Origin: Lederbergia citrea
Lineage (GTDB): Bacteria > Bacillota > Bacilli > Bacillales > Bacillaceae_C
Assembly (NCBI RefSeq): GCF_018343525.1
Contig: NZ_JAGYPH010000001.1
Coordinates: 806,001 to 870,000, forward strand
DNA: 64,000 nt
Direction: 5' to 3'
A model generated the notes under the pieces. That model had not been told where the DNA came from, did not search any database, and saw only the letters and a program-made list of their open reading frames with translations. Both the position numbers and the translations under genes were made by a program. Positions within the stretch are counted from its first letter, which is position 1; every line of letters starts with the position of its first letter. This document shows positions 1 to 6,928 of the stretch, one piece after another.

Positions 1-2
1 TT

Positions 3-1055
3 CAGGTTGGCGAAGTTATTGCGATTGTTGAAGCGGGTGGCGCTTCTGCTGGGAGTACTTCTGAACCTGCTGTTGAACCTGCAAAGGAAGAGAAAGCCGC
101 TGATATAGTAAAAGCTGAGCCGAGTCCTGAACAAGCTGATTCTGAAAAGAAAGAACGTACTATCGCTTCACCTGCCGCGCGTAAGCTGGCGAGGGAAAAA
201 GGAATCGATTTAAGTGAAGTTCCAACTGTTGATCCGCTTGGTCGAGTACGTAAACAAGATGTCTCGTCATTTTCCAATCAGCCTCAGCAGGCACCTGCAC
301 AAGCTGCTCCGGCACCTAAAGCAGCAACTCCTGCTGCAAATCAAGAGTCTGGGAAGCCAGTAGAACGCGTACGTATGTCTCGCCGTCGCCAAACGATTGC
401 AAAAAGATTGGTTGAAGTACAACAAAACGCGGCTATGCTGACAACTTTCAATGAAATTGATATGACAGCAGTAATGGATTTGCGGAAACGGAAAAAAGAT
501 AAATTCTTTGAGCAGAATGATGTTCGTCTCGGATTTATGTCATTCTTTACCAAAGCAGTGGTAGCTGCTTTGAAAAAGTATCCTTCCGTTAACTCAGAAT
601 TACAAGGTGATGAGCTAGTTCTGAAAAAGTTCTATGATATCGGAGTAGCTGTTTCAACAGATGAAGGCCTTGTTGTTCCAGTCATCCGTGATTGTGATCG
701 CAAAAACTTCGCAGAAATCGAATCTGATATTCTTGGTGTTGCATTAAAAGCTCGTGACAACAAATTAGCTCTTAGCGACCTGCAAGGCGGAACATTTACA
801 ATAACGAATGGTGGAGTATTTGGATCATTATTATCCACTCCGATCTTAAATGGAACACAAGTTGGAATTCTCGGAATGCATACAATTCAAACACGACCTG
901 TTGCCATTGATGCAGAACGTATGGAAAATCGTCCGATGATGTATGTTGCTTTATCATATGACCACCGTGTAATCGATGGAAAAGAAGCTGTTGGCTTCCT
1001 TGTAACAGTAAAACAATTGCTAGAAAATCCAGAAGATCTACTTCTTCAAGGATAA
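3..1055 (+). CDS. odhB: 2-oxoglutarate dehydrogenase E2 component (dihydrolipoyllysine succinyltransferase), 5' truncated by the window edge
   Basis: This is the succinyl-transferring core of the 2-oxoglutarate dehydrogenase complex of the TCA cycle, in the cytosol. The reading frame is open from base 3 and starts inside the end of the lipoyl domain ([11 protein letters not shown]). An Ala/Pro/Glu linker follows, then an E3-binding domain ([15 protein letters not shown]), a second linker, and the catalytic domain. The active-site motif [11 protein letters not shown] lies near the C-terminus. The upstream partner odhA is presumably just outside the window. In B. subtilis odhAB lies beside yojO/yojN, and homologues of those genes are found here at 6-9 kb, which supports odhB over the related pyruvate or branched-chain E2 genes. 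Confidence 0.93.
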   Translation, partial: QVGEVIAIVEAGGASAGSTSEPAVEPAKEEKAADIVKAEPSPEQADSEKKERTIASPAARKLAREKGIDLSEVPTVDPLGRVRKQDVSSFSNQPQQAPAQAAPAPKAATPAANQESGKPVERVRMSRRRQTIAKRLVEVQQNAAMLTTFNEIDMTAVMDLRKRKKDKFFEQNDVRLGFMSFFTKAVVAALKKYPSVNSELQGDELVLKKFYDIGVAVSTDEGLVVPVIRDCDRKNFAEIESDILGVALKARDNKLALSDLQGGTFTITNGGVFGSLLSTPILNGTQVGILGMHTIQTRPVAIDAERMENRPMMYVALSYDHRVIDGKEAVGFLVTVKQLLENPEDLLLQG

Positions 1056-1070
1056 TATCATTTATTATAC

Positions 1071-1092
1071 AGCGATCATAATAGTGATAGCT
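1071..1092 (+). terminator. Probable original odhB terminator stem, now cut off from its T-run
   Basis: An 8-bp imperfect stem (AGCGATCA / TGATAGCT, loop TAATAG) begins 15 bases after the odhB stop. No T-run follows, because repeat copy A starts right at its 3' edge. I infer that A inserted at this hairpin. The same arrangement is seen at copies D and G. Confidence 0.4.
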
Positions 1093-1287
1093 CAAGACTG
1101 TAGACAAACTCGAAAAAACGAGTTGTCTACAGTTTTTTTATTTTTATAATGGATAGAGCGAGTTTTCCGAAGCTTACCACTCACTTTCCGCGGGGCGAGC
1201 GCCGAGCCGCTGCGTCGCTGCGCTCCTTTAGTCTCTCGGCTGTCTCGCAGATCCCGCAGGAGTCGAGCGGACGCTTCTCCAAACCAA
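1093..1287 (+). repeat. GC-rich composite repeat, type 1, copy A (forward)
   Basis: The element has two parts. The first is a strong hairpin (CTGTAGACAAACTCG / CGAGTTGTCTACAG, 1098-1132) with a T-run, which now probably terminates odhB. The second is a GC-rich palindromic block containing CTTTCCGCGGGGCGAGC, GTCGCTGCGCTCC, CCCGCAGGAGTCGAGC and the end motif GGACGCTTCTCCAAACCAA. The same module recurs as copy G (37793-37985) and, reversed and internally deleted, as copy D (5806-5930). Its GC content is far above the neighbouring DNA. No protein is encoded. Confidence 0.85.
1098..1140 (+). terminator. Hairpin terminator carried by repeat copy A
   Basis: A 14-bp near-perfect stem around an A-rich loop is followed by TTTTTTT. 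It is the only good terminator after odhB and belongs to the repeat rather than to the gene. Confidence 0.75.
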
Positions 1288-1300
1288 TAAAATCTATATT

Positions 1301-1422
1301 TTAAACAAATGAAAAGTCAACCAGATCGGTTAACTTTACGCAAAATATTATCCTATGGAAACTTTTAAATCATAAATCTCCATATATGTACTAAAAAACA
1401 TTGATTGTTGACTTTTTAACAT
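1301..1422 (-). pseudogene. N-terminal relic of an IS1182-type transposase
   Basis: Read on the minus strand from an ATG at 1422, the DNA gives MLKSQQSMFFSTYMEIYDL and continues after frameshifts as DNILRKV and LVDFSF. I recognise this series as the start of one group of IS1182-family transposases. Two frameshifts and the loss of everything downstream show it is dead. It lies between repeats A and B. The remainder of 1287-1503 holds only a hairpin with a T-rich tail (about 1458-1500) that serves no visible gene. Confidence 0.6.
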
Positions 1423-1503
1423 AGCAACCTTTTATTTGAAAGTGAGTATAAAGCAAAAGTAATAACCCCCTTAGGGTTTAGGGTATTATTTCTTTTTTCT
1501 TTA

Positions 1504-1625
1504 GGCTCTAAAGATTAAATATGGATTTAAGCAGGTTCCGTTGATTGGAGTGGAAGGCGGCAACTCCTGCGGGAAAAGCTCACCGACCGCCCGCGGAAAG
1601 CGTCCGCCTGGAGCGGAAATCAACA
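1504..1625 (-). repeat. GC-rich repeat, type 2, copy B (reverse)
   Basis: The core runs from GTTGATT (1540) to AATCAAC (1624), so its ends are inverted repeats. It contains GGAGTGGAAGGCGG, ACTCCTGCGGGA and CCCGCGGAAAGCG. This copy is short (about 85 bp) because the middle is missing. The left flank (GGCTCT ... GCAGGTTCC) is shared with the flanks of copies C and E, so the unit extends beyond the inverted ends. It points against copy A, with the transposase relic between them. Confidence 0.8.
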
Positions 1626-1713
1626 TCCAAGTGCAACACATCTTTTTTTATTCATGAATGAGGAGGTAGGTCGAATATGCTGATATGAAGGAACGTAAAA
1701 GGAGGCAACCAAT

Positions 1714-2523
1714 TTGGCATTAACATTAAAAGAGGCAAAATTTGAACATGAATTTTGGCTTCAAGTGCTGGGAGACCATTCAAGGTTTATCCTTGATTCC
1801 TTAAGTCCATCTGAAACAAAAGCCATAGCAACAGCAAAAAGATTAAAAACAGAATTTGATCATTTGTTGACTGAAGCAAGAAATTTAAATAATTTGCAAA
1901 GTGCTGCAAAAGTGACTCAGAGGGCTGAACTATTAGTCAAAGAACTAAAAAGTTTTAAGCTTTCATTACTGGAAAGACTGATCTTTAAAAAAGTTAAAAT
2001 TCATCTTTCACCGACGTTTATTAACCACATGGTAAACGAACTTGAGGAATACGAACGTATCCTAAGTTATTTTCAAAGAGGAGAAGCGCCACCACTCACA
2101 CACGAACTTCACCATCATTTACTATGGTTACTAGATGCTTCAGGGCATGCGGGTGCAATTGAAGATCAGTTGGATGCTACCGAAAAAATGTTAAGAAAGA
2201 GAAGTGAAAAGTTCACCCATCATTTTGAACATTTATATTTAAAGGCAGTCGAACTTGCTGGTTATTTACGAACAGAGGTTTATCAATTTCCTGCGTTAGG
2301 CCGTATGAACAAGGAAGCTAAATTAGAAATAGAAGCATTTCAAATGTTCTTAACGGAGATTTTAGAGCTCGACATTTCTGAACAAGTACTCGGAACGTTT
2401 CCGGCTTTAATGGCGGACCATATGTTTCGCGAAGAATGTTATTACTTAACTAAACTAGCGGAATCAACAAAATCAAAAAAACCTGATTGTGACCCGGCCG
2501 CGCCTAGGTATGAAAAAAAATAA
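1714..2523 (+). CDS. DUF2935 family four-helix protein
   Basis: This 269-residue soluble, mostly helical protein matches the DUF2935 family of Bacillaceae, which has conserved His/Glu residues (HEFW near the N-terminus, HELHHHLLWLLD around 130-140, HHFEHL) suggesting a ferritin- or hemerythrin-like metal site. The TTG start is chosen because AAAGGAGG lies 8 bases upstream. A tiny reading frame (ATG at 1677, three codons) with its own SD lies just before it. After the TAA stop the frame stays open for 19 plausible codons (TIAPNHELTPENSPLIEKN), so the C-terminus may have been shortened by a nonsense change. The biochemical function is unknown. Confidence 0.75.
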   Translation: MALTLKEAKFEHEFWLQVLGDHSRFILDSLSPSETKAIATAKRLKTEFDHLLTEARNLNNLQSAAKVTQRAELLVKELKSFKLSLLERLIFKKVKIHLSPTFINHMVNELEEYERILSYFQRGEAPPLTHELHHHLLWLLDASGHAGAIEDQLDATEKMLRKRSEKFTHHFEHLYLKAVELAGYLRTEVYQFPALGRMNKEAKLEIEAFQMFLTEILELDISEQVLGTFPALMADHMFREECYYLTKLAESTKSKKPDCDPAAPRYEKK

Positions 2524-2587
2524 ACGATCGCGCCTAATCATGAGCTTACGCCTGAAAATAGCCCCTTAATTGAAAAGAATTAACCGA

Positions 2588-2617
2588 TAAAAAAAGCGTG
2601 CATCATAATGTGCACGC
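2588..2617 (-). terminator. Terminator of the Sda-like gene
   Basis: A 7-bp GCGTGCA/TGCACGC stem is followed on the minus strand by seven Ts. There is no T-run on the plus strand, so it serves the small minus-strand gene ending at 2698. Confidence 0.7.
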
Positions 2618-2624
2618 TTGTATG

Positions 2625-2662
2625 GTCGTCTAACTCCAGCGCCCGGCTAACTTCAGTGGGCT
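2625..2662. repeat. Fragment of a GCGCTGGAG-TAGAC type intergenic repeat
   Basis: The segment GTCTAACTCCAGCGCC, read in reverse as GGCGCTGGAGTTAGAC, resembles the end of a common Bacillaceae intergenic repeat that pairs AAAGCGCAAGCGCC with GGCGCTGGAGCTAGAC. A fuller copy lies between moaA and moeA (11452-11522). Only one end is preserved here. Confidence 0.4.
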
Positions 2663-2697
2663 TCATTAAGTAAGTTTAATAGAGAAGTTTTGAGACT

Positions 2698-2823
2698 TCA
2701 CGGATTTAATAAGCCGCGTTTTCTGATCTCCGATTTTAACAATCTAACTACTTCAATACCATGATCATTCTTTTTCGCGTCTCGATAGGCTGCAACAAGC
2801 TGTTCATTACTCATGATTTTCAT
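2698..2823 (-). CDS. Small Sda-like protein (candidate sporulation kinase inhibitor)
   Basis: This 41-codon frame has a GGAGGG ribosome site 11 bases upstream and its own terminator. The product begins MKIMSNEQLVAAYRDAKK and ends SEIRKRGLLNP. It aligns without gaps to my memory of B. subtilis Sda (SDELLIESYFKA ... NEIKRRSL): S5, E7, L9, Y13, A16, L28, E32, I33, R36 and L38 agree. Sda is a helical hairpin that binds sporulation histidine kinases such as KinA. The interface residues I recall, L21 and F25, are His and Val here, so either the target differs or this is a related family. I saw no DnaA boxes upstream. Confidence 0.55.
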   Translation of the reverse strand: MKIMSNEQLVAAYRDAKKNDHGIEVVRLLKSEIRKRGLLNP

Positions 2824-2922
2824 TGCTAGCAAAACCCTCCTCGTGAAATTGAATTATTCTCTATATTCAACTATTCTACATTCTTTGAATAAAAAAGGAA
2901 AGCATTATCTTTTAATTTTTAT

Positions 2923-2966
2923 GAAAAAATGCAGCGATTCCATTTTAGGAATGCTGCATTTTTTCA
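2923..2966. terminator. Bidirectional terminator, aldehyde dehydrogenase end
   Basis: A long stem (AAAAAATGCAGC / GCTGCATTTTTT with ATTCC/GGAAT inside) works on either strand. It lies 8 bases beyond the minus-strand dehydrogenase stop. Confidence 0.8.
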
Positions 2967-2973
2967 TAAATAA

Positions 2974-4458
2974 TTACTTCATAGAAATCCAAATGCTTTT
3001 TACTTCCGTATAATTGTCCAAGGCGTAAGATCCCATTTCACGGCCAAGCCCTGATTGCTTATATCCGCCAAACGGTGACGCAGCATCAAACACATTATAG
3101 CAGTTAACCCATACTGTTCCAGCACGGAGTCGGTTGGCGATGTAGTGGGCGTTGGCTACATCACGAGTCCATAATCCAGCAGCAAGGCCATAGTCACTGT
3201 TATTAGCCCGATTGACAACTTCATCTAAATCATCATACGGCAATGCGGCAATAACAGGACCGAAGATTTCTTCTTTAGCAATGCTCATTTCGTCATTGAC
3301 ATCCGCAAATATCGTCGGTTCAACAAAATATCCTTCATCGCGCGGCTTTTGACCCCCGGTTAGAAGCTCTGCCCCTTCATCAATGCCTTTTTCTATATAG
3401 CTCAACACACGGTTTTGCTGCTCTGACGAAACAAGTGGTCCCATTTGTGTATCTTGTTCGAGGCCTGCCCCTTGTTTGATACCTTTGGCATGTGAAGTCA
3501 TATCAGCGACAACATTATCAAAATGTTTCTTTTGAATAAAGACACGGGAACCAGCACAGCATACTTGACCTTGGTTAAACATGACACCGTTCAATGCTCC
3601 AGGTATTGCTTTAGTTAAATCGGCATCAGGTAAAATAATGTTAGGAGATTTACCACCAAGCTCAAGCGTTACACGCTTAAGGTTACTGGATGCTCTCTGC
3701 ATAATTAATTTCCCAACTTCTGTAGAACCTGTGAAGGCGATTTTATCCACTTCCGGATGATCGACAAGCGCTTGTCCAGCAGATTCTCCAAAACCAGGAA
3801 CAATATTAACTACTCCGGGCGGGAATCCAGCTTCCTGGATAAGCTCCGCTAGCAATAAGGCAGAAAGTGGTGTTTGCTCAGCTGGTTTTAAAACGGTTGT
3901 ACAGCCAGTGGCTAGAGCTGCCCCCAATTTCCACATTGCCATTAATAATGGGAAATTCCATGGGATAATCTGTCCTACGACCCCAACTGCTTCGTGGCGT
4001 GTATAGTTGAAAAACGGCCCGGCAACTGGAATGGTTTGTCCAGTAATTTTCGTTGTCCAGCCTGCGTAATATCTCATATGTTCAATGGCTAATGGAATGT
4101 CTGCATTCATCGTTTCACGAATTGGCTTCCCGTTATCCAGCGTTTCCAATTGTGCCAATACTTCTTTATTTTCTTCCATTAAGTCAGCAAGCTTATACAT
4201 AAGCCTCCCTCTAGAGGAAGCACTCATTTTTGCCCATTTTCCTTCATCAAACGCTTTTCGTGCTGCTTTCACTGCACGGTCAATATCCTCCTCACATGCT
4301 TCATATAAAGTAGCGAGGGTTTCTCCAGTGGCCGGATTTGGAGTGTCAAATGTTTTTCCAGAAACACTCTCAACAAACTCTCCGTTAATAAATAGCTTTT
4401 TAGTTCCTTGAAGAAAACTTTGTATTTTGTCGTTAACATTCAGCGTAACTTGGCTCAT
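2974..4458 (-). CDS. dhaS: NAD(P)-dependent aldehyde dehydrogenase
   Basis: The 494-residue product is a full-length aldehyde dehydrogenase that oxidises aldehydes to acids in the cytosol. Visible landmarks are the cofactor-site motif GSTEVGK, the catalytic Glu in ELGGKSPN and the catalytic Cys in FNQGQVCCAGSR. The opening SFLQGTKKLFINGEFVES and the length resemble B. subtilis DhaS, but substrate cannot be told from sequence. The start at 4458 is chosen for AGGAGG 6 bases upstream; an upstream in-frame start has no ribosome site. The gene is transcribed alone, convergent with the DUF2935 region and divergent from rok. Confidence 0.88.
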   Translation of the reverse strand: MSQVTLNVNDKIQSFLQGTKKLFINGEFVESVSGKTFDTPNPATGETLATLYEACEEDIDRAVKAARKAFDEGKWAKMSASSRGRLMYKLADLMEENKEVLAQLETLDNGKPIRETMNADIPLAIEHMRYYAGWTTKITGQTIPVAGPFFNYTRHEAVGVVGQIIPWNFPLLMAMWKLGAALATGCTTVLKPAEQTPLSALLLAELIQEAGFPPGVVNIVPGFGESAGQALVDHPEVDKIAFTGSTEVGKLIMQRASSNLKRVTLELGGKSPNIILPDADLTKAIPGALNGVMFNQGQVCCAGSRVFIQKKHFDNVVADMTSHAKGIKQGAGLEQDTQMGPLVSSEQQNRVLSYIEKGIDEGAELLTGGQKPRDEGYFVEPTIFADVNDEMSIAKEEIFGPVIAALPYDDLDEVVNRANNSDYGLAAGLWTRDVANAHYIANRLRAGTVWVNCYNVFDAASPFGGYKQSGLGREMGSYALDNYTEVKSIWISMK

Positions 4459-4737
4459 TGAATTCCTCCTAAAATAGTAATAATTTTTCCAGAGAGAATC
4501 TATCAGGCGGATGAAGACGCTTACAAACACTATTTTAATAGTCTACTCTAGAATATTCAACCAATACTTTTTGATTGATTCTGATATTATTTTACAATTT
4601 ATCTAAGTATTCGACAAAATCATTGGAGTTGTATGAATATTACCATTATATTTACTTTACTAATTTCACAAACATAGATTAATATATATGTAATATTACT
4701 TTTATTAAAAAAACTATAAAGTTCGGAGGGAAAATGA

Positions 4738-5262
4738 ATGTTTAATGAAAGAATGGCGCTGAAAATGAGATTGGAACAAATGAATGATGCGGAAGAGCGA
4801 CTACTGAAAGAATTGCAAAAGGAAAGAGGGTATATTTTTAATAGACTGAGAGAGTTAGATGAAAGAGAGAAAGCTACAGATACTTCAGAGCAAGTTCATT
4901 ATTTAGAATCTACAAACTCCTTTATTGAAGGGCCAACTGAAGATGCGCTTGCCGATCAATCAAAAACAAGAAAAGGGCGTCCATCAAGACGGAGTAAAAC
5001 AACAAAAATGAGAGAATCGGCGATTGCCATCATGAAGGAACATAATTCTCCCATTCGAGGATCAGAATTACAGAAAAAAATTGAAGATCGAACAGGATTT
5101 CGCATTGCTAATATGACTACCTTCATGAAAACGATCGAAAAAGCAGATGAGAACATTATTAAAGTAGGACGAGGCTTATATTATTACCAACAAGAAAATC
5201 AAACCATCTTTTTAGGCCAGGATTTAACTGATGTTGTTGAACTGAATACAAAAGAATTGTAA
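4738..5262 (+). CDS. rok: Nucleoid-associated repressor Rok
   Basis: The 174-residue protein begins MFNERMALKMRLEQMNDAEE, nearly the same as B. subtilis Rok. It has the family layout: an N-terminal coiled-coil oligomerisation segment (about 1-45), a variable acidic linker (50-85), a basic stretch (KGRPSRRSKTTK) and a C-terminal winged-helix DNA-binding domain (about 90-160, with SELQKKIE and NMTTFMKTI). In B. subtilis Rok represses comK and silences AT-rich, horizontally acquired DNA, so a similar xenogeneic-silencing role is inferred. The upstream 280 bases are very AT-rich, which would suit the self-binding known for such proteins. A GGAGGG site precedes the ATG. Confidence 0.92.
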   Translation: MFNERMALKMRLEQMNDAEERLLKELQKERGYIFNRLRELDEREKATDTSEQVHYLESTNSFIEGPTEDALADQSKTRKGRPSRRSKTTKMRESAIAIMKEHNSPIRGSELQKKIEDRTGFRIANMTTFMKTIEKADENIIKVGRGLYYYQQENQTIFLGQDLTDVVELNTKEL

Positions 5263-5277
5263 GGCTTGCTGCTCGCA

Positions 5278-5318
5278 GAGGGTGTCCTATAAGTATAATT
5301 TTTAGGGCCCTTTTTTTG
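5278..5318 (+). terminator. Probable rok terminator
   Basis: An imperfect stem (AGGGTGTCCTA / TAGGGCCCT) is followed by seven Ts, 16 bases after the rok stop. Confidence 0.55.
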
Positions 5319-5342
5319 CTTGTGCATCTTTGAAACGTGTCT

Positions 5343-5510
5343 GTTGATTTCCGCTTCAGGCGGACGCTTTCCGGGGGGCGTGCGGTGAGCTTCCTCGTCG
5401 CTGCGCTCCTGCGGGATCTCACCTGTCACGCTAATTCCTCAGGAGTCGCCGCCTTCCGCTCCAATCAACGGAGCTTGCTAAAAATCTACATTCGAGCTTA
5501 ATAGAGCCTA
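5343..5510 (+). repeat. GC-rich repeat, type 2, copy C (forward)
   Basis: The core runs from GTTGATTTCCGCT (5343) to CCGCTCCAATCAAC (5469). It includes GCGGACGCTTTCCGGGGGGC, GTCGCTGCGCTCCTGCGGGA and TCAGGAGTCGCCGCC. The right flank (GGAGCTTGCTAAAA ... TAGAGCC) matches the flanks of copies B and E. It converges with type 1 copy D across a transposase relic. Confidence 0.85.
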
Positions 5511-5535
5511 AATTAAAACTTATTCTGTAAGTATC

Positions 5536-5643
5536 CATTTAGATGAACATGCAGAACAGACAAAATTTCAATAAAGCGATTATTTTAAAGAAAAGTCGAA
5601 AGAACGGTACAAAATAGAAGCTAAAAATAGTGAAATTTTACAG
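5536..5643 (+). pseudogene. C-terminal relic of an IS1182-type transposase
   Basis: The plus strand encodes DEHAEQTKFQ, a stop, then SDYFKEKSKERYKIEAKN. The series ERYKIEAKNSE is a conserved stretch near the C-terminus of IS1182-family transposases. Stops on both sides and the absence of the rest show decay. It lies between repeats C and D. The remainder of 5510-5806 is AT-rich, with one strong hairpin (5706-5748). Confidence 0.6.
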
Positions 5644-5705
5644 TAAATCTAAAAAGAATATTTATATTAATTGATTAAAATAAAAAGAAAAAAACCTAAT
5701 TCATA

Positions 5706-5748
5706 AAAAAAGACTCTAAAATCATATATTGAATTTTAGAGTCTTTTT
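5706..5748. terminator. Strong bidirectional hairpin without a gene
   Basis: A 15-bp stem (AAAAGACTCTAAAAT / ATTTTAGAGTCTTTT) with A and T runs looks like a bidirectional terminator, but no intact gene ends here. It is probably a leftover of the decayed element or of a lost gene. Confidence 0.6.
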
Positions 5749-5805
5749 GGTTACTTCCATTACAAAAATGAATGAGTAAATAGAATAGTAAAATGTAGCA
5801 CATTG

Positions 5806-5930
5806 TTGGTTTGGAGAAGCGTCCGCTCGCCCCGCGGAAAGCGAGCGGTAAGATTCGGAAAACCTAATCTATCCAATATAAAAATAAACATACTAAGACA
5901 ACTTGTTTTTTCGAGTTTGTATAAAGGCTG
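5806..5930 (-). repeat. GC-rich composite repeat, type 1, copy D (reverse, internally deleted)
   Basis: Read on the minus strand, this is the same module as copies A and G: a decayed hairpin (CAAACTCGAAAAAACAAGTTG), the spacer TTTATTTTTATATTGGATAG, then CTTACCGCTCGCTTTCCGCG. It then jumps from GGGGCGAGC straight to GGACGCTTCTCCAAACCAA. The missing segment of about 70 bp is bounded in full copies by GCGAGC and TCGAGC, which suggests deletion between short repeats. Confidence 0.8.
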
Positions 5931-5965
5931 AAAGCTTGCTATTTGCAAGCTTTTTTATTTTTTTA
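5931..5965 (+). terminator. Hairpin abutting repeat D
   Basis: A 9-bp stem (AAAGCTTGC / GCAAGCTTT) is followed by a long T-rich run. Repeat D's hairpin end touches this stem, as copies A and G touch theirs. Confidence 0.7.
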
Positions 5966-6038
5966 TTTTAGCTTATTTTTTGTTAAAATAGATGAGAGCA
6001 TAAAATAACTTTCACCACGAAAGAAAGGATTACCTATT

Positions 6039-6914
6039 ATGAAAACAATCGAGTTACCAAACGATATAGAAAAAATCATTCGCGAACGACATTTAACATT
6101 TTCCAATATAGATGAAGATATGATTTCTAATGGTGGATTTGAAGCAGCAGATGAGCATTTATTATTAGATGCAGTGATTGCATTATCACTAGGAAAGAAT
6201 GTCTTATTAAAAGGTCCTACAGGTTCAGGGAAAACAAAGCTTGCCGAAACATTATCCAATATTTTTAAGCAACCGATGCATAGTGTTAATTGTTCTGTTG
6301 ATATGGATGCAGAGGCTTTGCTTGGATTTAAAACAATTGGACAAGAAAGCGGTCTAAATAAAATTGAATTTGTACCAGGGCCGGTAATTAAGGCGATGAA
6401 TATGGGCCATCTTTTATATATTGACGAAATAAACATGGCAAAACCTGAAACATTGCCGATTTTAAATAGTGTTCTTGATTATCGTAGAATGGTTTTTAAT
6501 CCATTTACTGGAGACGTGGCAAGGGCAAAGAAAAGTTTTGGCGTAGTTGCAGCAATCAATGAAGGATATGTTGGAACTGTACCGTTAAACGAAGCATTAA
6601 AAAATAGATTTATAGTCCTTGATGTACCGTATATACAAGGTGATGTTTTAAAAGGCGTCCTTATGAAGGAAAGTGGATTACAAGATCAATCATTGATTGA
6701 TAAATTCGTCCTTTTATCCGAGGATTTGATTATTCAAGTTCGTAATGGACAGATTCCAGAGGAAGCAGCTTCTATACGTGCATTGATTGATACATGCGAT
6801 CTCGCCGCTTATTTACCTCCTCTCCGTGCAATTCAACGTGGTATAGCAGACAAACTTGAAGAGGAGAGGGAGAAGGCAGCAATTATGAATATTGCGGCAA
6901 CCCTGTTTGTATAA
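6039..6914 (+). CDS. yojN: MoxR/NorQ-type AAA+ ATPase YojN
   Basis: The 291-residue AAA+ ATPase has a Walker A motif GPTGSGKT (about 60-67), a Walker B motif LLYIDEINM (about 126-134) and a sensor region NEGYVGT. This class (MoxR, NirQ/NorQ, CbbQ) works with a von Willebrand A (VWA) protein to remodel or insert metal centres in client proteins. The VWA partner yojO follows 14 bases downstream, so the two form an operon. In B. subtilis yojO-yojN lies next to odhAB, consistent with this window. AAAGAAAGG precedes the ATG. The client protein is unknown. Confidence 0.88.
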   Translation: MKTIELPNDIEKIIRERHLTFSNIDEDMISNGGFEAADEHLLLDAVIALSLGKNVLLKGPTGSGKTKLAETLSNIFKQPMHSVNCSVDMDAEALLGFKTIGQESGLNKIEFVPGPVIKAMNMGHLLYIDEINMAKPETLPILNSVLDYRRMVFNPFTGDVARAKKSFGVVAAINEGYVGTVPLNEALKNRFIVLDVPYIQGDVLKGVLMKESGLQDQSLIDKFVLLSEDLIIQVRNGQIPEEAASIRALIDTCDLAAYLPPLRAIQRGIADKLEEEREKAAIMNIAATLFV

Positions 6915-6928
6915 GGAGGAGGATCAGC

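Noticed and set aside
375..1055. An open frame beginning with an ATG inside odhB
   Set aside because: The odhB frame is open from base 3 without a stop. This ATG is internal, in the linker before the catalytic domain, with no ribosome site.
1093..1287. GC-rich blocks as tRNA or rRNA remnants
   Set aside because: No cloverleaf, CCA end or rRNA motif. The blocks match each other and not any stable RNA I know.
5963..6436. A 157-codon minus-strand frame over yojN
   Set aside because: A shadow of the AAA+ gene, which has clear Walker motifs and a ribosome site.
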